A stretch of DNA of 45,726 bases from positions 1 through 45,726 of the forward strand of contig JAJZKG010000005.1 of NCBI GenBank assembly GCA_021809565.1, written 5' to 3'. The translations under genes were made by a program, and so were the position numbers. The DNA comes from a bacterium. Lineage in GTDB: Bacteria; Patescibacteria; Dojkabacteria; JAKAPS01; JAJZLI01. The notes below the pieces were generated by a model, which was given only the letters and a program-made list of their open reading frames with translations, was not told the origin of the DNA and did no database searches. The stretch's first letter is position 1. Each line of letters begins with the position of its first letter. Below, in pieces: positions 39,249 to 45,726 of the stretch.

Positions 39249-41057
39249 TTATTTTCCTTCAATTTTTTTCATCTTATTAGCAATCTTTATTTCAGATTCT
39301 CTTCTTGCAATATGGTAATCTGAAAAATCGCAGTGTAACCCTGAAAATAGGGAAGGGTGCTTATCTTTAACAATTTTAGCCATCTGCTGCATTATCTCCC
39401 TATAATGTGGTCTTCCTTGAGGACCAGTTCTAAGTTCCACCATCCAAAATATCTCTCTTGCCGTAGCATGCATATACCATTCTTGCATATAACCATATGG
39501 AACAGCATATTGTGCAGATTCTGGAGATTCTAAATATAATTTTTTATATAACCCCTCAACTCTAGAAAAAACTCTTTGTATCTCTTCAAAAAAAGGAGAT
39601 TCAATAACATCTTGATCAAAGTCATATCCAAGAGATGTTGTAAAAATACCTCTTTGTGATGTTAATTGTCTATGCCTGTGTAAATCTCTAAAATCTCCAC
39701 CTCTAGCTATAACACTAAATGAATATGATGCTGCTTCAAATGCCCTTGGAACTTTTCTAAACCTTACCACTTCACGTTTAATTTTTTTGCCATCTGTAGA
39801 TTCACTATCAATTTGTTCTCTTTCTTCAAATAATGTTTTAAAAATTTCAGATATTTTATCAGGAGATAAATTACTTACTATTCTAATTATATCTTGGTAA
39901 GAAAGAGGTGTATTATTGTCACCATAAAGATATGATATCAAAACTTTTCTTTCTGCATTGTAAGTTGAATCAACTAATGTCACAAATTGATCAGGGTTTT
40001 CCCTACATTCATCCTTATCTTGGGACAGTTTAGCTAGATACCTGTTACTAACATTCCTTATACCTCTTCTATAAGATTGTACTTCTTCTCCTCTTTTGGT
40101 TTTTACTCTCTTTATAAATGAAGGAGCTACTTTAAAGACCTCTTGGGCTATTTTATCTGCTATAGTAATAACTTCAATGTTGTCTGATGCCAACATCTTA
40201 TTCAGCAACCCTTCCAGTGCCCTTCCATTACAGTTTAATGCTAATGATGTTTGAGTGGAGAATGGAAGTATATCCCTTAAATCATCAAACCTCTTTGAGG
40301 AACGTGATGATAAAAAAGAGGCATCTGTCTCATCACTGCCCTTTGGATATTTAGATTTAATATATTCAAGGTATAAAGGTGATAATCTGTCATATAAAGA
40401 GAACAGTTCATCCATAACTTCTATATATTCCATTTGTAGTCCTGTATCCTTAATTTCAGGTACAACATATTGATACTTATAATCTCTTCGTTTTTCTGAA
40501 AAAGATACATACCTTGAAGATTTTTCAATTGGAGATATACCGACTCTTTGGGATTCAATAACATTGGTAGCAATATTTGAAACACCTTCTATACATATAT
40601 GAAGATTGCCCATCTCAGCAATAGAATCATCTCCATACAAAGCTAGCCATTTTTCAAAAAAATCCCTACCTTTTTTAACATTTAAAACACTATCTAAATC
40701 ACCTCTTAAATTCAAAAATTCAATAAGTTTATGTAGATTATCTCTAACTTCAAGACGTGATTGTCTTTCTAAACTATTCTGAAGAGCCCATTCTGAAGTT
40801 TCTTCTGGGTACATCATTGGTTTTATATATTCATCAAGAAAAAGTCTTCTTAGTGATCTTGTAGACCTAGAGTACCTCGATGATAAAGCTCCAATTATTT
40901 CTTCTGGTAAATTATGTATTAAATATACTGGTTCAGTCAAATTAGAAAAGAAAGGTCTTAATATATCTTTTTCTTCTTCACTAAATTTCTCAGCAAAATA
41001 AGGGATCTCATAACCTACAGGAAAAGGAAATTCCATCTGCATGAAATCTTCATCCAT
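39249..41057 (-). CDS. thyX: Tandem ThyX-like flavin-dependent thymidylate synthase
   Basis: Makes dTMP from dUMP with FAD and methylene-folate. 602 residues against about 220-250 for ordinary ThyX; it reads as two ThyX units in a row. N-terminal unit (about 130-310): YGDDSIAEMGNLHI, ESQRVGISPIEKSSRYVSF (168-186) and LPFSTQTSLALNCNGRALEGLL. C-terminal unit (about 430-590): DLHRHRQLTSQRGIFTTSLGY (458-478) and ATAREIFWMVELRTG. The usual motif is RHRxxSxNExSxRY. The first unit has SQR for RHR but keeps SSRY (180-183); the second keeps RHR (461-463) but lacks SxRY. One composite site per pair is my inference. Expressed from a 70-base leader; stop abuts the convergent surface-protein gene. Confidence 0.85.
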   Translation of the reverse strand: MDEDFMQMEFPFPVGYEIPYFAEKFSEEEKDILRPFFSNLTEPVYLIHNLPEEIIGALSSRYSRSTRSLRRLFLDEYIKPMMYPEETSEWALQNSLERQSRLEVRDNLHKLIEFLNLRGDLDSVLNVKKGRDFFEKWLALYGDDSIAEMGNLHICIEGVSNIATNVIESQRVGISPIEKSSRYVSFSEKRRDYKYQYVVPEIKDTGLQMEYIEVMDELFSLYDRLSPLYLEYIKSKYPKGSDETDASFLSSRSSKRFDDLRDILPFSTQTSLALNCNGRALEGLLNKMLASDNIEVITIADKIAQEVFKVAPSFIKRVKTKRGEEVQSYRRGIRNVSNRYLAKLSQDKDECRENPDQFVTLVDSTYNAERKVLISYLYGDNNTPLSYQDIIRIVSNLSPDKISEIFKTLFEEREQIDSESTDGKKIKREVVRFRKVPRAFEAASYSFSVIARGGDFRDLHRHRQLTSQRGIFTTSLGYDFDQDVIESPFFEEIQRVFSRVEGLYKKLYLESPESAQYAVPYGYMQEWYMHATAREIFWMVELRTGPQGRPHYREIMQQMAKIVKDKHPSLFSGLHCDFSDYHIARRESEIKIANKMKKIEGK

Positions 41058-41074
41058 AAGTCCATGTTGTGTGT

Positions 41075-41095
41075 CTATTGTTTCTCCAGCAATAG
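41075..41095 (-). promoter_or_regulatory. Hairpin in the thyX leader
   Basis: CTATTG and CAATAG, perfect 6-bp arms (41075-41080 and 41090-41095) with a 9-base loop, lie inside the predicted 70-base leader of thyX. On the minus strand the loop reads CTGGAGAAA. Possible translational control element; weak stem by length. Confidence 0.35.
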
Positions 41096-41133
41096 TAGTG
41101 ATTTAAAAATAATTTAAAATGGGGAGTGTATCG

Positions 41134-41162
41134 ATTATAAGCTAAATAAAAAATGTAGTCAA
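41134..41162 (-). promoter_or_regulatory. thyX promoter (TTGACT-17-TATAAT)
   Basis: Minus-strand TTGACT at 41157-41162 and TATAAT at 41134-41139, 17 bases apart. Start near 41127 gives a leader of about 70 bases, much longer than those of most genes here. Confidence 0.65.
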
Positions 41163-41187
41163 AAACATATAAAAAATACCCTGTGTA

Positions 41188-41196
41188 TGTTAAAAT
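41188..41196 (+). promoter_or_regulatory. Extended -10 box (TGTTAAAAT) for argS
   Basis: TG-T-TAAAAT places initiation near 41203 and the leader at about 29 bases. It overlaps the first in-frame ATG (41187), so that codon is not in the mRNA. Confidence 0.5.
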
Positions 41197-41204
41197 TTGG
41201 AAAA

Positions 41205-41216
41205 GGACCTAGGTCC
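41205..41216. repeat. Perfect 12-bp palindrome (GGACCTAGGTCC) at the argS mRNA start
   Basis: Fully self-complementary and GC-rich, placed just after the predicted transcription start and just before the Shine-Dalgarno AAAGGA (41217-41222). Outer arms TTTGGA (41196-41201) and TCCAAA (41214-41219) give an alternative pairing. It could be a repressor site or an RNA element that hides the ribosome site. Confidence 0.5.
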
Positions 41217-41231
41217 AAAGGATTTAACTTA

Positions 41232-42872
41232 ATGAAAGAAGAAATAAAAAACAAAATAATGCAAATATTAAAGAACGAGTATGATATAGATACTTCAGTA
41301 CCTTTGTTTATACCAAAAATAACCATACCCTCTATTAATCACGGTGATTACTCTACAAATATAGCATTAATACTTGCAAAAAAACTGAACCAAAACCCAA
41401 AAGATATTGCAGAAAATATCAAATCACACTTAGATAGTTTTGAATGTATAGTAGATGGTGGATTTATAAATATATGGATACCTCAAAATAAGCTCACTCA
41501 AAATCTTTACAAAAATCAGAAAATAGAGAAGAGAGACGAAAAGGTTCTTGTTGAATACTCTTCCCCCAATATTGCAAAACCACTCCATATAGGTAATTTA
41601 GTCTCTACAATAGTAGGGGATTCAATATATAGAATATATAAATACCTAGGTTATGATACTGTTAATGAAAACCATTTAGGGGATTGGGGAACACAGTTTG
41701 GAAAACTACTGTATGCTGTAGAGCATTGGGGAGATAGTAAAAAAATAGAAGAAAATAAAAGTGAAGAACTTTTAAAACTATATATAAGATTTCATAAAGA
41801 AGAAGAAAATGATGAGGATTTAAAGGATAAAGGTAAAATATATTTTGAGAAGTTACAAGGTGGTGATAAAAATCTCATAAAACTATGGGAAGACTATAGA
41901 TCTTGGAGTATAAAAGAAATAGAAAAAATATATAAAATACTGGGTATCAGCTTTGTAAACATGCATGGAGAGAGTTTTTATGAAGATTCTTCGAAAGAAA
42001 TTATAAAAGATGCACTCAGAAGAAAAATAGCAAAAAAAGATAAAGATGGAAGCGTAGTTATAGATACTGGTGAAAAAGTACCATTATTAATACAAAAATC
42101 TGATGGTACAACTTTGTATTCAACAAGAGATCTTGCTGCATTAAAATATAGATGCGAAAATATGAACAAAGATATTGTAATTTATGAGATAGGAGTAGAG
42201 CAGAAGCACGCAATTGAACAAATGGTAAAAGCTGCTACAATACTAGGGTATACGAAAAAAGCAAAAATATATCTTATATTCAACGGTTTTGTAAAATTAC
42301 AAAATAAAGAAAAATTATCAACAAGAAAAGGGAATATTATCACAGTAGAAGAGGTCATAAAAGAGGTTGAAAAAGAAACAAAAAGTATAATGGAAAAAAG
42401 GGGAATATCGAATAAAGATATTATTGAGAGTATCGCTGTAGGGGCTATTAAATTTAATATTCTTAAAAAACATTATTCCAAAGATACTGAGTTTAATTGG
42501 AAAACTTTACTTGATTTTAATGGTAATACATCTACATATTTACAATATACTTATGTAAGATGTAGAAGTTTACTTAAAAATATAACTTTAAAAAAAGAGA
42601 ATTTAATATTTAATGAAGAAGAAGAAATACTTCTACTAAGAAAATTATATCATTTTTTAAATGTGGTAGAGAATGCCCAATTATCACCAAATGTTTTAGC
42701 TGAATATTTACTTGATATAGCAAGATTATATAATAGCATATATCAAAAATATAACATACTAAAAGAAAATGACCCTATTAGAAATTCAAGACTTGTATTA
42801 TCCTATAAAACAATGGAGACAATTAAGGCAGGATTATCTTTATTAGGTATAAATACAGTAGATAAGATGTAA
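41232..42872 (+). CDS. argS: Arginyl-tRNA synthetase
   Basis: Class I synthetase, 546 residues from ATG 41232, near the usual 550-580. N-terminal Add-1 domain (about 1-95), then VEYSSPNIAKPLHIGNL, whose HIGN is the ATP-binding signature, GDWGTQFGKLL, the KMSKS-like loop LSTRKGNIITV (KLSTRKG in place of KMSKS), and a C-terminal helical anticodon domain with YLQYTYVRCRSLLKN. The ATG at 41232 has AAAGGA 10 bases upstream and lies behind the -10 box, so I prefer it to ATG 41187. Convergent with the GH1 gene; their stops abut as TAATTA. Confidence 0.96.
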   Translation: MKEEIKNKIMQILKNEYDIDTSVPLFIPKITIPSINHGDYSTNIALILAKKLNQNPKDIAENIKSHLDSFECIVDGGFINIWIPQNKLTQNLYKNQKIEKRDEKVLVEYSSPNIAKPLHIGNLVSTIVGDSIYRIYKYLGYDTVNENHLGDWGTQFGKLLYAVEHWGDSKKIEENKSEELLKLYIRFHKEEENDEDLKDKGKIYFEKLQGGDKNLIKLWEDYRSWSIKEIEKIYKILGISFVNMHGESFYEDSSKEIIKDALRRKIAKKDKDGSVVIDTGEKVPLLIQKSDGTTLYSTRDLAALKYRCENMNKDIVIYEIGVEQKHAIEQMVKAATILGYTKKAKIYLIFNGFVKLQNKEKLSTRKGNIITVEEVIKEVEKETKSIMEKRGISNKDIIESIAVGAIKFNILKKHYSKDTEFNWKTLLDFNGNTSTYLQYTYVRCRSLLKNITLKKENLIFNEEEEILLLRKLYHFLNVVENAQLSPNVLAEYLLDIARLYNSIYQKYNILKENDPIRNSRLVLSYKTMETIKAGLSLLGINTVDKM

Positions 42873-44207
42873 TTAAACTTTTCTTGTTGCTATTATTTTT
42901 TGATATTCTCTAGCACTTTTCCTAACAGTCCTCTTACCTGTCTTATGGTCAACACCTATCAATCCAAAATCACCCAACCATCCCTCATGTAATTCAAAAT
43001 TACCTACCAAACTCCAATGAATATACCCTCTAACATCTACACCTTCACTTATCGCTCTCATTACCTGATATATACTTTCCCTTAAAAACCAAGGTCTTAA
43101 CCTATCTTCTGAATCTGCAAGACCATTTTCACTAATCATTATGGGTAAATTATACTTTTTTAAAAATGTAATAATATGGTAAAGATTTTCGGGGTTTAGA
43201 TACCATCCTAAGTCTGATCTTGGTTCGCTATCTTTATTGTGGAAATTACCCCTACCAGGATTCAATCCTTCTTTAACATTATGCATGTATTGATTTAATG
43301 CTATAAAATCAATATCTCCTTTGATTGCAGGTAAAAATGCATTATTTAATCTTCTAAACAGCTCTGAACCCAATATATCTTGTATACTCCCAGATTTAGG
43401 TTCTACATAAACAAGATTTACAGATGTTGAGACTTCGGTAGAAGAATCATGTGATTTAATTTTTTGGTAAGCTCTCTTATGAGACTCAATCAGATTTTTC
43501 CTAACTTGAATAGCTTTCATAAAATTATGTCTCTTTTCTGGAGGCCAAACTCCATATATATATCCCATAAATATATACATTTCAGGCTCATTGAGTATAA
43601 TAATATGTTTTATATCTCCATCAAGAACTCTTAATAATTTTTCTACGTATTCTGCAAAATTTACATCTGCTCCTTTAGCTTCGAAACCACCCTTTTCTGA
43701 AAACCACAATGGACTTGCAAAGTGAAATAGTGTCATAACTGGTTCAATCCCTCTTTGTCTACAATCATCAATAAACTTTCTATAATGTAGTATAGCTTTT
43801 GGATCAAATTTACCTTCTTGTGGTTCTATTCTTGAACGTTCTATAGATGTACGCACTATCTGAAGACCTAGATCTTGAGCTATATCTAAATCTTCTATAT
43901 AACCATCTTGTTCCCAACCAAGAGATCTTCCTCTTCTATAATTTTCTGGGTCTTGAGCTTCAGACTTAATTCTATTCCAAATATCTTGAGGTAACTGTCT
44001 ATCTTGGTTATTCCCATGATCTATATTTTCTGAAGCTTCCTTAGCCTTTTTTTGTGTATGTCTACCAAATAGGGAATTATCAGACCAATCACTATTATAA
44101 TCATCACCTTCTACTTGCAAACCAGATACTGCTGCTCCAAATTTAAAATCTACTGGTATATTTAATTGTTCAGTATGCCTACTATAGACTACATCTTCTC
44201 TCTCCAT
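42873..44207 (-). CDS. GH1 family beta-glycosidase
   Basis: Retaining beta-glucosidase or related enzyme, apparently cytoplasmic (no signal peptide). 444 residues, a full GH1 barrel: FKFGAAVSGLQVEG (21-34), ERSRIEP (123-129), the acid/base Glu207 in ILNEPEMYIF, NQYMHN, the nucleophile Glu360 in MISENGLADSEDRLRPWF, and HWSLVGNFELHEGW (397-410) ending with FGLIGVD. Several otherwise invariant spots differ from typical GH1 (LQVEG for HQVEG, LFHFASP for LxHWDLP), so specificity may be unusual. Its promoter with correct spacing lies between it and the LysM gene upstream. Confidence 0.93.
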   Translation of the reverse strand: MEREDVVYSRHTEQLNIPVDFKFGAAVSGLQVEGDDYNSDWSDNSLFGRHTQKKAKEASENIDHGNNQDRQLPQDIWNRIKSEAQDPENYRRGRSLGWEQDGYIEDLDIAQDLGLQIVRTSIERSRIEPQEGKFDPKAILHYRKFIDDCRQRGIEPVMTLFHFASPLWFSEKGGFEAKGADVNFAEYVEKLLRVLDGDIKHIIILNEPEMYIFMGYIYGVWPPEKRHNFMKAIQVRKNLIESHKRAYQKIKSHDSSTEVSTSVNLVYVEPKSGSIQDILGSELFRRLNNAFLPAIKGDIDFIALNQYMHNVKEGLNPGRGNFHNKDSEPRSDLGWYLNPENLYHIITFLKKYNLPIMISENGLADSEDRLRPWFLRESIYQVMRAISEGVDVRGYIHWSLVGNFELHEGWLGDFGLIGVDHKTGKRTVRKSAREYQKIIATRKV

Positions 44208-44229
44208 AATAAATACTAAAGAATATGGG

Positions 44230-44259
44230 ATTATACTACATATATAAAGATAGGAACAA
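44230..44259 (-). promoter_or_regulatory. Promoter of the GH1 gene (TTGTTC-18-TATAAT)
   Basis: Minus-strand TTGTTC at 44254-44259 and TATAAT at 44230-44235, 18 bases apart. The leader would be about 15 bases before ATG 44207. Confidence 0.5.
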
Positions 44260-44267
44260 TATTAGAA

Positions 44268-45656
44268 CTAATTAGGGGTAAATAATACAGCCTGAGTTAC
44301 AGATGATACAGAGTAATATTGGTTAAATATTAAATTAGGGCCTAAAGCAGGATCATTCATCAAATACTCTCCATTGGATAGCACTTTTGTTAATAGTACA
44401 TAGTGATACCCATATCCAACTGATACAACAACAGGATGTCCTTGACCAAGCTCGGTGTTTATCTCTCCCCAGTTTACATAACCTCCAAATAAACTCCCTA
44501 GAGGAGTAACATTAAATATTCCAAGACCATTCCAGTTAAACAAAGGTCCTTCAAAATTAGCTGGATTTTCTGCTATTGTTGCAGGAGTTATATTATAACC
44601 ATAATATTTAGCATCCATTGCCACAGCTGTTATTAAACAACCAACCTCACCAATAGTATAACCACTGTATCCTACACCTATATTAGCCCATGCAGGATTA
44701 CCTTGATTATAGTAGTAACCATATGGTGTAGCTACAACATGTTGTTTTGAAGATACATTACTTGATATTTGAGCTAACTGTGTACCGTTGGCCGGAGCTT
44801 GGGGTAGTGTAGTAGTAGATTGCCCCGAATTTGTTGTACTGTTAGGGATATTTTGGTTATTTTGTGCAATATTATTAGCATTTGAAGGTGTGGTTACAAT
44901 AGGGGACAGTGTTTGACTAGGAATAAATATTACTTTTCCTGGAGTGACTGATAATGTTGCTACAGAACTCAATGTATTCCAGCTTTCAATACTACTTTCT
45001 GGAACATTAAACTTTTCTGATATAGATTGAAGTGTGTCTCCAGGTTGTATAATATATGTACTGCCTGGTACAGGAACTATATTAAGCTTTTGCCCAGGAG
45101 TTAGTGTAGATGATTGTAGGTTATTTGACCACTGTATAACATTGGCCGATGTATTAAATTGAGTTGCTATAGATTGAAGTGTGTCTCCTTTTTTTACTGT
45201 ATACAGATTTATTAAAGCATAGTTATGAGATTTCACGCTTGATTTAGTTAAATTACTACCTGAAGCCTGAGAACTTACATCTGACAGAATACTATTTTGA
45301 AGATTAGCCCTTATAGCATAAGCCTTTTTAACACCTATACTTTTATTATTAATATTATTTACATTCTTCATAAAAAACATAAAGAATGAGAAAATAAATA
45401 TGGACAGAACTGAAAACATTAAGAAAGGTTTATACAAAGACCCTCTCTCAAAATAGAATTTTTGTAATAAATTAACCTTAATGAAATTAACTTTGATTAA
45501 AACTCTATCAGATTTGTGTATATAATAGGATACAAGCTCAGACCTATCATCAATGTATGTTTGTAATGAGTTATAGAGCTGAACAAATATATTTAGTTTA
45601 GTTTTAAAATCACGACCCCATACCCGAGGTCTAGCCACATCATCAATATCAAACAT
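44268..45656 (-). CDS. Membrane-anchored LysM protein with C39-like peptidase domain
   Basis: 462 residues from ATG 45656. An unusual basic cytoplasmic N-terminus of about 78 residues precedes a membrane helix (about 79-96, FLMFSVLSIFIFSFFMFF). Outside follow two LysM domains binding peptidoglycan, about 150-194 (YTVKKGDTLQSIATQF) and 200-246 (YIIQPGDTLQSISEKF), an Asn/Ser/Thr-rich linker (about 247-300) and a C39-like cysteine-peptidase domain. Its marks are EVGCLITAVAMDAKYYG with Cys340, HPVVVSVGYGYHYVLL with His418, and NDPALG with Asp435. Such domains cut peptides, perhaps cell-wall cross-links. The longer frame starts at a TTG (45668); I chose the ATG four codons in. The promoter is nearly consensus. 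Confidence 0.85.
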   Translation of the reverse strand: MFDIDDVARPRVWGRDFKTKLNIFVQLYNSLQTYIDDRSELVSYYIHKSDRVLIKVNFIKVNLLQKFYFERGSLYKPFLMFSVLSIFIFSFFMFFMKNVNNINNKSIGVKKAYAIRANLQNSILSDVSSQASGSNLTKSSVKSHNYALINLYTVKKGDTLQSIATQFNTSANVIQWSNNLQSSTLTPGQKLNIVPVPGSTYIIQPGDTLQSISEKFNVPESSIESWNTLSSVATLSVTPGKVIFIPSQTLSPIVTTPSNANNIAQNNQNIPNSTTNSGQSTTTLPQAPANGTQLAQISSNVSSKQHVVATPYGYYYNQGNPAWANIGVGYSGYTIGEVGCLITAVAMDAKYYGYNITPATIAENPANFEGPLFNWNGLGIFNVTPLGSLFGGYVNWGEINTELGQGHPVVVSVGYGYHYVLLTKVLSNGEYLMNDPALGPNLIFNQYYSVSSVTQAVLFTPN

Positions 45657-45692
45657 TAAGATAATCAAATTAAATTAAGGCAGATCTAAATT

Positions 45693-45721
45693 ATTATACA
45701 TAAAGAGTGGTATTATGTAAA
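45693..45721 (-). promoter_or_regulatory. Promoter of the LysM/C39-like gene (TTTACA-17-TATAAT)
   Basis: Minus-strand TTTACA at 45716-45721 and TATAAT at 45693-45698, 17 bases apart; leader of about 30 bases before ATG 45656. Confidence 0.65.
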
Positions 45722-45726
45722 CATAA

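Noticed and set aside
39249..41057. ThyX doubled by an assembly error
   Set aside because: The two halves differ widely in sequence, which a misassembly would not produce.
41187..41231. argS start at ATG 41187
   Set aside because: It lies at the extended -10 box; ATG 41232 has a Shine-Dalgarno sequence and begins with normal ArgRS sequence.
1..45726. Recoded TGA (Gly) as in Gracilibacteria/Absconditabacteria
   Set aside because: TGA ends several well-defined proteins at their natural C-termini, for example endonuclease III and the GT2 at 14217, and does not occur inside conserved frames.
1..45726. CRISPR array, tRNA, rRNA, transposase or prophage genes
   Set aside because: No regularly spaced repeats, cloverleaf-like GC-rich stretch, transposase motif or phage structural gene was seen in any gap.

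Overview
The window is strongly AT-rich bacterial DNA packed with short, tightly spaced genes. TGA is used as an ordinary stop (for example at 2751-2753, 15741-15743 and 20601-20603), so this is standard code 11. Several traits fit a Candidate Phyla Radiation (Patescibacteria) genome: an Elp3-type radical SAM/GNAT protein, a ThyX of double length, a prolyl-tRNA synthetase without the editing insert, many single-pass surface proteins of unknown function, predicted leaderless promoters, and no sign of amino-acid biosynthesis. This lineage call is inference; no rRNA, tRNA, CRISPR array or insertion sequence was seen.

Layout. 1-3771: end of an unknown gene, exonuclease III, a membrane-anchored protein, a GT2 glycosyltransferase and a DHH phosphoesterase. 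3825-6297 (minus): two small YD-repeat proteins, an MscS channel and a Trm9-like methyltransferase, divergent from Elp3 (6362-8044). 8116-11213: xseA, xseB and a transpeptidase-only PBP; then a GT-C membrane protein (minus) and a 347-bp gap with a GC-rich hairpin. 13095-20603: thioredoxin reductase, a GT2 synthase followed by a membrane/GH8 fusion, a TauE exporter with DUF1634, DUF2905 and endonuclease III. 21398-28163: one alpha-glucan operon (GalT-like, GT5, GH57, GH57, GT5), followed by a small HAD nucleotidase. 28794-33768: a YafQ/RelB-type toxin-antitoxin pair, LysRS, ProRS, an unknown gene and a Phd/PIN pair. 33861-38465 (minus): ABC exporter, phosphohexomutase and thymidylate kinase. 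38565-45656: a surface protein, tandem ThyX, ArgRS, a GH1 glycosidase and a LysM/C39-like surface protein.

Most notable. (1) The alpha-glucan operon holds two GT5 and two GH57 genes in mirror order (GT5-GH57-GH57-GT5). In each pair the outer-left copy has lost key catalytic residues and the other keeps them. Both GH57 proteins end in a UVR-like helical hairpin, which suggests heteromeric enzyme complexes. (2) Elp3 stands back to back with a methyltransferase that strongly resembles eukaryotic Trm9, a possible two-gene route to mcm5U34 in tRNA. (3) A BcsA-like GT2 overlaps a gene for a membrane protein ending in a GH8 domain whose catalytic Glu is Lys. (4) The 602-residue ThyX seems to be two fused halves, each keeping a different part of the signature motif. 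(5) The PBP has lost the GT51 catalytic core and has KDG where KTG is expected.

Expression. At many starts a -10 box ends only 5 to 9 bases before the ATG, implying leaderless mRNAs. Longer leaders precede the xse operon, the glucan operon, thyX, argS, GH1 and the LysM gene. Gene packing is extreme: at two convergent junctions the two stop codons are adjacent and read TAATTA.
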